Counted from the first letter of the stretch, positions 1 through 7,138 are shown. The stretch is 20,063 nucleotides of DNA from Chloroflexota bacterium (GCA_026706395.1 JAPOYU010000053.1:1-20063), one strand, 5' to 3'. The notes: generated by a model from the letters alone, not told the origin. Numbers and translations are program-made.

Positions 1-1073
1 AGGGCGTGGTCGATAGCGAGGATCTTCCGCTGAGCGTGACGCGGGAGAGCATTCAAGCGACTCGGGTGATGTCGAGCTTGAAGAAGACGGTCACGCGGCG
101 CGTGCTCAGCGAGCTCAAGCGCATGGCGAAGAACGACCGAGACAAGTATCTGCGTATCTACGAGGAGTTCGGCGCTTATCTTAAGCAGGGGCTGGTCATT
201 GAGAGTGAAGACCGGGGCGACCTCGAGCCGCTGATGTTCTTCCAGACGACGCATGATGACGATCCGAGCAAGTACTATTCGCTGGACGAATATGTCGAGC
301 GGATGTCGGAGAATCAGGATGATATTTACTATGTAGTCGCCGATGATTACGCCAGCGGCTCGCGCAGCCCGCATCTTGACGCCTTCCGGCAGCGTGGCAT
401 TGAAGTGCTCTATTTCACGCATCCGGTTGACGCGATGCTGCCGATGGGCATGCTGGACTTCAAGGGGCACAAGCTGGTCAGCGTCGATTCGGCCCAACTC
501 GACCTGGCGGATGTGGGCGAAGTGAGCGAGGAAGAGGAGCGGATTGAGGCGCCGTTGGAGTCCGACACCTTCGCAGCATTGCAGGCGCGGGTCAAGGCGA
601 CTCTGGGCGGGCGGGTCAGCGATGTGCGCGAGAGCAAGACGCTGGTGGGCAGTCCGGCGCGTCTGGTCAGCGAGGACGGCAGCGCCAACCGCTACATGTT
701 CCGCATCAATCGGCTGCTGGACCAGGATTATGAACTGCCGGTGAAGGCGCTGGAGTTGAATCCGCGGCATCCGCTGATGCACAACCTCAGCGGGCTGATC
801 AGCAATGGCGGCGATGAGGCGCTGGTGGACGCGGTGGTGGAGCAGGTCTTTGAGACGGCGCTGCTGCAGGATGGCATCCATCCGGATCCGTCGAGCATGG
901 CCGAGCGCTTGACCTTGCTTATGCAGGCGGCGACCGGCTCGGCCAGCGCGGACCTGGCTTTTGCCGAGGTCAAGACGGTTATCAGCGAGCCGGCGGCGGA
1001 TGTTCAGATGGACTTGGATGGGATCGTGCTTGATCCGGTCGACGAGGATGAGGCGCAAGATGCGAAGGAGTAA
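1..1073 (+). CDS. htpG: Molecular chaperone HtpG (Hsp90 family), 3' part only
   Basis: This is the C-terminal part of the ATP-dependent cytosolic chaperone Hsp90/HtpG; the ATPase domain lies before the window. The visible frame opens with GVVDSEDLPLSVTRE, the hallmark strand at the end of the middle domain. It continues through the VLYFTHPVDAMLPMGMLDF segment and then the C-terminal dimerisation domain, with a LELNPRHPLMHNL-type motif near residue 250 of the visible part. The tail is acidic (PVDEDEAQDAKE) and lacks the eukaryotic MEEVD. The GTG at position 6 is an internal valine, not a start. The stop is TAA at 1071-1073, three bases before the next start, so the DUF1801 gene is probably co-transcribed. 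Family assignment is from direct motif recognition and is very secure. Confidence 0.96.
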   Translation, partial: GVVDSEDLPLSVTRESIQATRVMSSLKKTVTRRVLSELKRMAKNDRDKYLRIYEEFGAYLKQGLVIESEDRGDLEPLMFFQTTHDDDPSKYYSLDEYVERMSENQDDIYYVVADDYASGSRSPHLDAFRQRGIEVLYFTHPVDAMLPMGMLDFKGHKLVSVDSAQLDLADVGEVSEEEERIEAPLESDTFAALQARVKATLGGRVSDVRESKTLVGSPARLVSEDGSANRYMFRINRLLDQDYELPVKALELNPRHPLMHNLSGLISNGGDEALVDAVVEQVFETALLQDGIHPDPSSMAERLTLLMQAATGSASADLAFAEVKTVISEPAADVQMDLDGIVLDPVDEDEAQDAKE

Positions 1074-1076
1074 AGC

Positions 1077-1505
1077 ATGGCGCAGAACAAGACACAGCGC
1101 AATGACGGCGATGTGCTGGCTTATCTGGAGTCGGTGCAGCATAAGCGCCGGCGCGAGGATTCGCTGGTGGTTAAGCGGATGATGGAGGAGGTTACCGGCG
1201 AGCCGGCGGAGATGTGGGGGACGAGCATCGTCGGCTTCGGCAGCTATCATTATCGGTATGAGAGCGGGCGCGAAGGCGATTTCATGTTGACCGGCTTTGC
1301 GCCGCGCAAGCAGGCTTTGACCTTGTATATCATGGGCGGGCATGAGCGTTACGACGAGTTGATGTCCAAGCTGGGCAAGCATCGAACCGGCAGCTCCTGC
1401 GTCTATATCAACAAGCTGGATGATGTCGACCTTGATGTGCTGCGCGAACTTATCAGCGAGTCGGTGGACTACATGCGCGGCGCGAACCACATCGCCGGCG
1501 AATGA
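1077..1505 (+). CDS. DUF1801 domain-containing protein (YdhG-like)
   Basis: A 142-residue soluble protein that follows htpG with a 3-base gap, so it is very likely in the same transcript. The whole length matches the DUF1801/YdhG-like fold. Recognisable stretches are the EMWGTSIVGFGSYHYRYESG segment at about residues 44-63, the FMLTGFAPRKQALTLYIM core and the KHRTGSSCVYINKLDDVD motif near residue 100. Members are small single-domain proteins of unclear biochemical role; some relatives have been linked to iron or stress responses, but nothing here decides that. No signal peptide or membrane segment is visible. The length is normal for the family. The ATG start has AAAGC immediately upstream and no strong ribosome site, as expected for a translationally coupled gene. 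Confidence 0.88.
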   Translation: MAQNKTQRNDGDVLAYLESVQHKRRREDSLVVKRMMEEVTGEPAEMWGTSIVGFGSYHYRYESGREGDFMLTGFAPRKQALTLYIMGGHERYDELMSKLGKHRTGSSCVYINKLDDVDLDVLRELISESVDYMRGANHIAGE

Positions 1506-1510
1506 ACCCC

Positions 1511-1530
1511 AGGCCAAGCAACCGGCCTTT
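1511..1530 (+). terminator. Weak hairpin after the DUF1801 gene
   Basis: AGGCC at 1511-1515 pairs with GGCCT at 1524-1528 across an 8-base loop, followed by a short TTTG. It sits 6 bases past the DUF1801 stop, where a terminator is expected. The five-pair stem and three-T tail are weak, so this is a tentative call. Confidence 0.25.
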
Positions 1531-1670
1531 GTCGCGTAACGTATAGACATTTAGGCGCATCGGTGAGCGTGTCTTCGGTATTCTAATCAAGCCGCCAGTT
1601 TCGGTAGCCGAGGGCGTTTGATGTTTTGCGTGAATGCGGTAGCCCATATCGCCGCCGCCGAGCGGCTGTG

Positions 1671-1676
1671 TATAAT
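1671..1676 (+). promoter_or_regulatory. Putative -10 box (TATAAT)
   Basis: A perfect TATAAT lies 34 bases before the ATG at 1711, giving a predicted leader of roughly 28 bases. No good -35 hexamer is seen 16-19 bases upstream. Its presence favours the 1711 start over an upstream in-frame TTG at 1618, because the upstream start would lie before the promoter. Confidence 0.4.
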
Positions 1677-1710
1677 GTGGGGACGAAGGACGTGTGGACA
1701 AGCGATACCG

Positions 1711-2244
1711 ATGGACGGACTGAAACTTCTCGGTCAAATCGGCAAGGGCCTTGTCAAGACGGTTGAACTCGTCGGCAAGGGCATCGGTCTGACCGGACAA
1801 GCGATAAACGACGGCTCAGTTGCAGTGAGGACAGCCATGCCAGTGACGGAATTGACCTCGGTCTTCAATACGACCGACGAGACGATCAAATTCATCAATC
1901 AGGAATCCCCGCGCGATACCAAGGAGATACTGCCGCAGAGCGCGGTATCGATGAAGACGCAGAAGACGGAAGGCGCCTGGGTGCCCTGGTTTCATCCGCC
2001 GCGCTTTTCGCCTTTCAGCCGGCGGCGCATGGAGATCGTCGTTGACGATGTGCCGGTGATTTACATGTGGCAGCGTGACAACCACATCTACTGGTGCAAT
2101 CGGCTGGATAGCCAGGGCAATCCGGCCAAGGCTTATGAGGTGCCGGGGATATCACACGTCGGCGGCAAGCGCATGCTGGTGGTGCGCAACGACCCGGAGA
2201 ATGGCTACAGTGCTTTTCTAAGCGAGAGTGTTGAGAATAAGTAG
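1711..2244 (+). CDS. Hypothetical protein, unrecognised
   Basis: I do not recognise this 177-residue protein. The ATG at 1711 is preferred over the in-frame upstream TTG at 1618 because a TATAAT box lies between them. The first 35 residues are rich in Gly, Leu and Lys (KLLGQIGKGLVKTVELVGKG) and look like an amphipathic helix that could touch a membrane; there is no true transmembrane segment. A Pro/Arg-rich stretch (WVPWFHPPRFSPFSRRR) spans about residues 90-106. The C-terminal third is probably beta-rich, with Trp and Tyr-containing strands (VPVIYMWQRDNHIYWCN) and LDSQGNPAKAYEVPG. The gene is convergent with the low-GC pair downstream, and base use resembles the GC-rich host genes. Function unknown. 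Confidence 0.65.
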   Translation: MDGLKLLGQIGKGLVKTVELVGKGIGLTGQAINDGSVAVRTAMPVTELTSVFNTTDETIKFINQESPRDTKEILPQSAVSMKTQKTEGAWVPWFHPPRFSPFSRRRMEIVVDDVPVIYMWQRDNHIYWCNRLDSQGNPAKAYEVPGISHVGGKRMLVVRNDPENGYSAFLSESVENK

Positions 2245-2317
2245 CCTCCGCGCGCACGACGGCCAAGTAGCGTTTTTCTGGGCCGCATCTTCAAAATTGC
2301 ATGTTTTGACTTACGGA

Positions 2318-3466
2318 CTAAAGTTTCCGAATGTCGGTGAGATATAGCGTCGATGGGAGTGTATTCTTGCGAGCCATTCGTTTGCCTGTGATCTCAACTT
2401 GCTCGCCAAAGTGAGGCTGTACGACATCCTTCATCAACGCTTCGGGTACAAATACTGTCCATGGTTTACCGCTACTGATGTCGTGCAACTTGACTTGCTT
2501 GTGCTCAGTCCGCCCGTCGGCGAACTGAAGTTCTCCGCTTAATGTCAAATACTCATCGACTGCGTGCAAGCCGTTACTCGGTTGCAGCAAATCAGGTAAG
2601 GGTACTTCTCTGAACTCCTGCTGCTGACGACGAAAGTCTACTTCCCGCTGCTCTCCTTGCACTACTGCGCCAAGATTAACGGTAACAACATCATCGCCAT
2701 CGGGTGCAATCTCTTTCGCGAGTGCAACAAAATTGCAGTAGTATTCATTGTCGCCAATCTGGTTCTGAAGCGGACCATAATTGCCATGGTTTAGAAGTTC
2801 AAAGTTTGTCATGACCCGATGAAAGATGGAATCGAATCCGCCCATATTGGACAGTGACATTTGACCGGATACCCCCAGTCTCAAGACGACATCAATACTG
2901 CTTGGCTCCCAAGCACTTACCCATAATGTGTATTTCTGGTTCTTCAACTGAGCGGAACTACTAAATTTCATGCCGTTGGTCTGGCGAATAGTATTCCAAA
3001 AGATCTTCTTGAGCTTGGTGATTCTATGAGTTATCAAATCTACGGGAGCTAATCCTTCGATAACCTGATTGCCATCCAAATTCATCGTGAATTCTTGGTC
3101 ACTTACAAATACATTCTTGTCCTTTAGTCGCAATTCCAGGAGCACTTTGCGATTTAGCCTGCGTAGTTCGTTCATGATTTCTCCAGGCGGATTGCCTGAC
3201 AAAGCTCTGGAAACCAGCCATTCTGCCTCGCGATATTTCTTGCACTTGAAAGCCAAGGACGCGGCGCTTCGGTGCAACACAGAGCGTGTTGGTTCTGACT
3301 CCTCGCTCTGAATCATGAGCGCAGCTTGTTTCTCAAGCTCAAACGCGTTCTCCATGTATTTTACATATGCAACTTCATCTCTTTCTCGTCGAGCGGTTCG
3401 CGCTTTGTCAGCCCAGTCCATTGCGTGCTCGTGCACCGAGATAATGAGTTTCGGATCGCCTGTCAT
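2318..3466 (-). CDS. Accessory hypothetical protein, helical N-terminus plus beta-rich C-terminus
   Basis: A 382-residue protein, second gene of a two-gene minus-strand unit; its ATG overlaps the upstream stop as ATGA. Residues 1-110 are helical and TPR-like: a charged helix pair, then EPTRSVLHRSAASLAFKC (about 58-75), the YREAEWLVSRALSGNPP helix and a closing ELRRL. I recall this EPTRSVL-RSAASLA segment from widespread uncharacterised accessory proteins; that is memory, not a search result. Residues 125-382 look beta-rich. The last 80 residues (SGELQFADGRTEHKQVKL through VEITGKRMARKN) could be an OB- or SH3-like barrel. No signal peptide or membrane segment. Base composition is lower in GC than the flanks (sampled rows 35-40%), suggesting transfer. 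Function unknown. Confidence 0.72.
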   Translation of the reverse strand: MTGDPKLIISVHEHAMDWADKARTARRERDEVAYVKYMENAFELEKQAALMIQSEESEPTRSVLHRSAASLAFKCKKYREAEWLVSRALSGNPPGEIMNELRRLNRKVLLELRLKDKNVFVSDQEFTMNLDGNQVIEGLAPVDLITHRITKLKKIFWNTIRQTNGMKFSSSAQLKNQKYTLWVSAWEPSSIDVVLRLGVSGQMSLSNMGGFDSIFHRVMTNFELLNHGNYGPLQNQIGDNEYYCNFVALAKEIAPDGDDVVTVNLGAVVQGEQREVDFRRQQQEFREVPLPDLLQPSNGLHAVDEYLTLSGELQFADGRTEHKQVKLHDISSGKPWTVFVPEALMKDVVQPHFGEQVEITGKRMARKNTLPSTLYLTDIRKL

Positions 3467-4047
3467 AGGTCTGCCATCCTTGTCTCAAAATAAACAACGG
3501 GCTTACTGAATTCTACCACTACCACGTACGCAAGTGTTCCAGTGTCGTCGGATTTTCTCGAACGACTAAGCTTGTCTCGCACAAGTTTCTCTATTGTATT
3601 GGTACTTGCCGGCCGTCTCCCTGCTACTTCCAACCGCGCGTTCTTTAGCAGGAAGTTCTCTGTAAATTCGTCCGCAGTTGGACGCGTACTTAGCCAATAG
3701 TCCATTCCCGTATCTTCATCTTGGTCCATTCGCCTTAAGACTGTGTAGTTTGTTCGCGAGAGTATAACAAGAATCGCCAAGCCCGCGGCACCCATTTCAG
3801 TAGCCTCTCGACGGTCATACCAAGTGTTTTTCATCTGCTGCGTTACAGCTTCATTCCACGAAAGACGTAGCATAGACATGGTCTCTTTCAGAGACTTCAA
3901 CTCGCAATGTACGCCGGATTCATGGTTCTGCGAATCCAGGCAGACCATGGCGGCTATTCGATGCGAACCACCTGTGTCCTTGTCAAGTCCAGGATACCCT
4001 CGTTTGAGGTCCTCTAACACAAGTGATTTTGCATTTGCGTCTACCAT
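3463..4047 (-). CDS. Accessory conserved hypothetical protein (GA-E/DYWL/RLEVAG type)
   Basis: A 194-residue protein, first gene of the minus-strand pair; GGAG lies 5 bases before the ATG. I recognise its pattern from uncharacterised accessory proteins: YDRREATEMGAAGLAILVI (77-95), then MDYWLS (115-120), then NARLEVAG (136-143), and a C-terminal strand AYVVVVEFSKP (173-183). The order of acidic residues E84, D116 and E140 among predicted strands recalls the PD-(D/E)xK nuclease core, but the usual Lys after the last Glu is absent (E-V-A). Nuclease activity is therefore only a hypothesis. No membrane segment. The 4-base overlap with the next gene implies coupled translation and a shared role. 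Composition is lower in GC than the host genes on either side. Confidence 0.74.
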   Translation of the reverse strand: MVDANAKSLVLEDLKRGYPGLDKDTGGSHRIAAMVCLDSQNHESGVHCELKSLKETMSMLRLSWNEAVTQQMKNTWYDRREATEMGAAGLAILVILSRTNYTVLRRMDQDEDTGMDYWLSTRPTADEFTENFLLKNARLEVAGRRPASTNTIEKLVRDKLSRSRKSDDTGTLAYVVVVEFSKPVVYFETRMADL

Positions 4048-4107
4048 AGTCGCTCCGTCTTGCGGTTAAGCGTAAGAAGCAAGAATATACCCTAATAGTT
4101 GTAACTC

Positions 4108-4116
4108 TGGTATATT
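4108..4116 (+). promoter_or_regulatory. Putative extended -10 promoter of the VOC operon
   Basis: TGGTATATT matches the extended -10 pattern TGnTATAAT with one change. No convincing -35 is seen, which extended -10 promoters tolerate. It would start transcription near 4123, about 70 bases before the first VOC gene. The 148-base gap is divergent, and an AT-rich TATATT on the minus strand (4084-4089) may serve the hypothetical pair. Confidence 0.38.
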
Positions 4117-4195
4117 ATTCGGCAAGCCGATTCAAATGGGTGTTTCATAGCTATTGCTGGAAGTCGGCAACGGGCATTATCGCGGGAGTCATAAG

Positions 4196-4582
4196 ATGAT
4201 TACAACAATCGCGACCGTCACCGTATTCGTCGAGGACCAGGAGCGGGCGAAAGCCTTCTACACCGAGAAGCTGGGCTTCGAGTTGGTCAATGACTCGGAG
4301 ATGTTCCCGGGTTCGGGTATGCGCTGGATCACGGTCGCGCCCAAGGGCTGCCCGACCGAGTTGACGCTCTTCCCAATGGGCGGGCAGTGGGAGCATTATC
4401 GCGAGGCGATGGGCAAGCCGCAGTGCTTCACCTTGCATTGCGACGACATCATGGAGACCTACCGCGAACTGACGGAAAAAGGCGTGCAATTCCTGGGCGA
4501 GCCGCAGGTGCAGCATTGGGGCAGCTTCGCGATGCTGGTCGATTCCGAAGGCAATCAGATTGTGCTGGGTCAGCGGGCTTAA
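4196..4582 (+). CDS. VOC-fold (glyoxalase/bleomycin-resistance-like) protein 1
   Basis: A 128-residue single VOC domain made of two beta-alpha-beta-beta-beta modules. The ATG at 4196 is chosen because GGGAG lies 8 bases upstream and because VTVFVEDQERAKAFYTEKLG then starts at the usual place; an in-frame upstream TTG at 4154 adds only unmatched residues. Module two runs from FTLHCDDIMETYRELTEKGVQF (about 78-99) to LVDSEGNQIVLGQ at the end. The His that usually opens module one as a metal ligand is Thr/Val here, and the closing Glu of the DPxGxxIEL motif is Val. A glyoxalase or dioxygenase activity with a standard metal centre is therefore doubtful; a binding or non-metal role is more likely. 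It is the first of three tandem paralogues. Confidence 0.9.
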   Translation: MITTIATVTVFVEDQERAKAFYTEKLGFELVNDSEMFPGSGMRWITVAPKGCPTELTLFPMGGQWEHYREAMGKPQCFTLHCDDIMETYRELTEKGVQFLGEPQVQHWGSFAMLVDSEGNQIVLGQRA

Positions 4583-4647
4583 ACTGCCCGTCTCGAAATC
4601 TATTCAGTTCGAAAAGGCCGACGCCGTCTTTGGCCGGAGGCGCTTAC

Positions 4648-5028
4648 ATGATAAACAGAGTAGGCACGGTTTACATCTTCGTTCAGGATCAGGGGCGGGC
4701 GAAAGCCTTTTATACCGAAAAGCTGGGCATGGAGTTGCGGGTCGATGTGCCGATGGGACAGGACTCCGATTCGCGCTGGATTTCTGTTGTTCCGCCCGGC
4801 GGTCAGACGGATATTGTGCTGCGCAAATTCAGCGAGGATTGGGGACATTATCGGGAGGCGCTGGGAAAATCGCAGGCGCTTACCCTGGAATGTGATGACA
4901 TCGACGAGACCTATCGGGTTTACAAGGCGCGCGGCGTTCAATTCCTGGGCGAGCCGAAGACCGAGTTCTGGGGGCGCTTTGTGACGCTAGTCGACTCGGA
5001 AGGAAACAAGATCGTACTCGTTCAATAG
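4648..5028 (+). CDS. VOC-fold protein 2 (tandem paralogue)
   Basis: A 126-residue VOC-domain protein, second in the tandem. The ATG at 4648 follows GGAGG at 4636-4640 with good spacing; the longer in-frame extension upstream overlaps VOC 1 in another frame and is not real. Shared core elements are the FVQDQGRAKAFYTEKLGMEL segment, DSRWISVVPPGG, GHYREALGKSQALTLECDDI and LVDSEGNKIVLVQ. It is closer to VOC 3 than to VOC 1; by eye about two thirds of positions are identical with VOC 3. As in its neighbours, the first-module His and the last-module Glu metal ligands are missing. The substrate is unknown. It probably arose by local duplication and belongs to the same transcript, with a 65-base gap on the upstream side. 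Confidence 0.9.
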   Translation: MINRVGTVYIFVQDQGRAKAFYTEKLGMELRVDVPMGQDSDSRWISVVPPGGQTDIVLRKFSEDWGHYREALGKSQALTLECDDIDETYRVYKARGVQFLGEPKTEFWGRFVTLVDSEGNKIVLVQ

Positions 5029-5111
5029 GTGCTGCTCGTCCGCTGACGGCGGGCCATTCCCCGCGCCGTTTGCGCTTATCCAAGACGGCTTTACATTCGA
5101 TACCAAACATC

Positions 5112-5120
5112 AGGAGGTGA
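5112..5120 (+). promoter_or_regulatory. Full-consensus ribosome binding site before VOC 3
   Basis: AGGAGGTGA is an uninterrupted anti-Shine-Dalgarno match, 6 bases before the ATG at 5127. It is the strongest ribosome site in the window, suggesting VOC 3 and the coupled pncC are translated more strongly than the first two VOC genes. Confidence 0.75.
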
Positions 5121-5126
5121 GGGACA

Positions 5127-5510
5127 ATGATCAGACGTGTTGGCACGATTTCCATATTTGTTGAAGATCAAGACCGGGCGAAGGCCTTTTATACCGAGAA
5201 GCTGGGGATGGAATTAATCTCGGACGACGAGATGTGGCCCGGCGCGGATTCGCGTTGGCTGTCGGTGGCGCCCGCCGGCGCCGAGACGCAGATCGTCCTG
5301 TACAAGTTCGACGAGAATTGGGAGCACTACCGCTCGACTTTTCAGCAGTCGCAATCGCTGACTCTGCAATGCGATGACATTGACGAGACCTATCGTCTGT
5401 ACAAGGAGCGCGGCGTGGAATTCCTGGGCGAGCCGGAGACGCAGTTCTGGGGCACCTTCGTCATGATGAAGGATTGCGAGGGCAATACGCTGATTCTGGT
5501 CCAGGTCTGA
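5127..5510 (+). CDS. VOC-fold protein 3 (tandem paralogue)
   Basis: A 127-residue VOC-domain protein, third in the tandem and preceded by a full-consensus ribosome site. The sequence keeps the family blocks: IFVEDQDRAKAFYTEKLGME, ADSRWLSVAPAGAETQIVL, WEHYRSTFQQSQSLTLQCDD and the closing CEGNTLILVQV. The final block has drifted from DSEGN to DCEGN. The usual metal-binding His in the first strand is replaced (GTISIFVED) and the terminal Glu ligand is replaced by Leu/Ile. The stop TGA overlaps the pncC ATG as TGATG, so the two are translationally coupled. Substrate and role are not readable from sequence; a ligand-binding or resistance-like role is possible. Confidence 0.91.
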   Translation: MIRRVGTISIFVEDQDRAKAFYTEKLGMELISDDEMWPGADSRWLSVAPAGAETQIVLYKFDENWEHYRSTFQQSQSLTLQCDDIDETYRLYKERGVEFLGEPETQFWGTFVMMKDCEGNTLILVQV

Positions 5511-5998
5511 TGTCGCGGGACTTGCTGGCGCTCTCGCAAAGCGTTGGCGCGGCGCTGACGGCGAAGGGCAGCACCGTCTGCGCTGCTGAATCCTGCACTG
5601 GCGGTTTGCTGCTGAGCGCCTTGACGGATGTCGCCGGCAGTTCCGCCTATGTGCCGGGCGGGCTGGTGACCTATTCCAACGAAGCGAAGATGAACTTCCT
5701 CAAGGTGCGCGAAGCGACCTTGCTAAAACACGGCGCGGTGAGCGAGGCGACGGCCGGCGAGATGGCACTGGGCGCGCTGGCGCTCTTTGATACCGACTAC
5801 GCTTTGAGCGTGACCGGCATCGCGGGACCCGGCGGCGGCGGTGCTGAGAAGCCGGTCGGCTTGACGTTCATCGGGCTGGCTGGACGAGGTGGACTTCTGC
5901 GGTTGGAAAGGCAGGTCTGGAGCGGGAATCGGATAGACAACAAGCTGTCGAGCGTCGTGGCGGCGCTGCAAATGCTTTTGCAGGCGGTTGAGGATTAG
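5510..5998 (+). CDS. pncC: Nicotinamide-nucleotide amidase (stand-alone CinA C-terminal domain)
   Basis: A 162-residue protein equal to the CinA C-terminal domain alone, with no N-terminal MoCF-like domain. The family deamidates nicotinamide mononucleotide to nicotinate mononucleotide in NAD salvage. Residues seen: AESCTGG with the nucleophile Ser28, TYSNEAK with Tyr55 and Lys60, HGAVSEATAGEMALGA (about 74-89) and the VTGIAGPGGGG loop near residue 110. The ATG at 5510 shares its A with the VOC 3 stop (TGATG), so the start is fixed by coupling; earlier in-frame starts lie inside VOC 3. Its stop overlaps the convergent Uma2 stop at 5995-5998. The sequence keeps the expected catalytic residues and is probably active. 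Confidence 0.93.
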   Translation: MSRDLLALSQSVGAALTAKGSTVCAAESCTGGLLLSALTDVAGSSAYVPGGLVTYSNEAKMNFLKVREATLLKHGAVSEATAGEMALGALALFDTDYALSVTGIAGPGGGGAEKPVGLTFIGLAGRGGLLRLERQVWSGNRIDNKLSSVVAALQMLLQAVED

Positions 5999-6567
5999 TC
6001 TTCGTCAAAAGTGATGCCGCGGTAGACCTGCGCCAATTGCAATTCGCAGTTGAGTATTTTCAGCGGAATAACGTCGTCCAAGCGCTCAAAAATCTCTACC
6101 CCCCAGCCAATGTCAGCCCGAGTGTTGAGTTCGAGGCATGGGCGATGCTGGTCAATGATCAGGTAAGTCTGGATTGAGGATACAGTGAGATAGGAGTCGC
6201 GTTTTTCGCCGCGGTCAATATCTATGGTGGACGGCGAGGTTACTTCAATCACCAGAATTGGATTGAGCAACTCCATCTCGTTTTCGCGTTGGAAGATCTC
6301 CTCGCCACATACTGCGGATAAATCAGGATATACGTAACGAGTTTCCCCCGATTTCACTCTCATCTCACTGCTCAGAAGAAAACAGTCCGAATCATCAAGC
6401 TGTCGCCCGATCGCCGTATTCGTATTGGACATGATGCGATTATGTCTGCCCGTAGCGCCAGCCATACAGCGTACCTCGCCATCGATGTATTCGTGTTTTT
6501 CAAAATTGCTTTCTTCCCAGGCGAGATATTCCTCGACGGTGAGACGCAGGGTCGGTTGAACAGCCAT
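5995..6567 (-). CDS. Uma2-family (DUF820) PD-(D/E)xK endonuclease-like protein
   Basis: A 190-residue Uma2/DUF820 protein, a restriction-endonuclease-fold family common in Cyanobacteria, Chloroflexota and Deinococcota, usually in many copies and of unsettled biological role. Visible marks are the opening LTVEEYLAWEE, KHEYIDGEV (about 24-32), then the core YPDLSAV (Asp82), ILVIEVTSPST (Glu108) and GEKRDSYL with Lys122. The PD and E residues of the active site are present, and the basic residue follows in the helix, as is usual in this family. The ATG at 6567 has AGGA about 7 bases upstream. The gene is convergent with pncC, sharing 4 bases at the stops. Full family length; no truncation seen. 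Confidence 0.92.
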   Translation of the reverse strand: MAVQPTLRLTVEEYLAWEESNFEKHEYIDGEVRCMAGATGRHNRIMSNTNTAIGRQLDDSDCFLLSSEMRVKSGETRYVYPDLSAVCGEEIFQRENEMELLNPILVIEVTSPSTIDIDRGEKRDSYLTVSSIQTYLIIDQHRPCLELNTRADIGWGVEIFERLDDVIPLKILNCELQLAQVYRGITFDED

Positions 6568-6598
6568 GATGTTCCTCGCATCATCTCAGTGCAATTTG

Positions 6599-6604
6599 AT
6601 TATA
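6599..6604 (-). promoter_or_regulatory. Putative -10 box (TATAAT) of the Uma2 gene
   Basis: A perfect TATAAT on the minus strand lies 31 bases before the Uma2 ATG, predicting a leader of about 25 bases. The position 17 bases further upstream is not a good -35. A TTGACA on the opposite strand (6622-6627) is unpaired with any good -10. Confidence 0.38.
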
Positions 6605-6664
6605 TCGTGCAAAATATTTAGTTGACAGGAAACTGCATTCTTTGGATTGTGTATACCGGCCGAG

Positions 6665-7138
6665 TTACCATAGGTCCATCGCGCCGCGCAGGATGCCGAA
6701 CTCGCCGATGTGGTAGGAATTGTGCGCCGCGACTACCAGGGCCTCGCGCAGGATCGTGTGACCGGCTTGTCCGTGGGGGATCTGAGCAATGAGATCACGC
6801 GTCGGGTCGCGAATGATATTGACCAGGGAAGCGAGATCGGCTTGAAAGCGGTCGATCGTCGTCCGCCAGGCGAGCTCATCCGCCGTTTGCTCCCGCGCCG
6901 GCCAATAGTCATCGGGAAACTTCAGATAGCGGTAGCCTGGGTTTTCGATGTAATCGAGAATGTCGGCTTGGGCGATGCGCAAATGCTCGAGCAGATGCCA
7001 GAACGTGTAGGGTGTATTGGGCGGGCGGGTGTTGTAATGGGCCGGCGGGAAGCCCGCGATCGCGTTCTCGAAGGTCTGATGAGCTTGTGCCTTGGTCAAT
7101 GCGTTTTCCAATTGATCGCGTATATGCCTGTCGTTCAC
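6665..7138 (-). CDS. DinB-family putative metal-dependent protein
   Basis: A 157-residue DinB/YfiT-like four-helix-bundle protein. The GTG at 7136-7138 is chosen because AAGGAGGAA lies 4-5 bases upstream; a longer in-frame ATG at 7243 adds 35 residues that do not look like this family. His residues expected to bind metal are H48 (in FWHLLEH), with H139 and H143 in AAHNSYHIGEFGILR. Other marks are the NTPYTFWHLLEHLRIAQADI helix and a Pro/Tyr-rich linker. Members are thought to act as metal-dependent enzymes or thiol transferases; the substrate cannot be read here. It is divergent from the TPR gene, across a 279-base gap. The last residue of that gap's minus-strand promoter is uncertain; TACAAT at 7178-7183 is one candidate -10. 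Confidence 0.87.
   Translation of the reverse strand: MNDRHIRDQLENALTKAQAHQTFENAIAGFPPAHYNTRPPNTPYTFWHLLEHLRIAQADILDYIENPGYRYLKFPDDYWPAREQTADELAWRTTIDRFQADLASLVNIIRDPTRDLIAQIPHGQAGHTILREALVVAAHNSYHIGEFGILRGAMDLW

Noticed and set aside
1618..1710. Upstream TTG extension of the 1711 gene
   Set aside because: A TATAAT box lies within it, and the extra residues look like non-coding sequence.
2318..4047. Toxin-antitoxin pair
   Set aside because: Proteins are 382 and 194 residues and show no known toxin or antitoxin motif; sizes are larger than typical.
6622..6657. Plus-strand TTGACA as a promoter
   Set aside because: No good -10 at 16-19 bases; the nearest TATACC is 24 bases away and would read only antisense to DinB.
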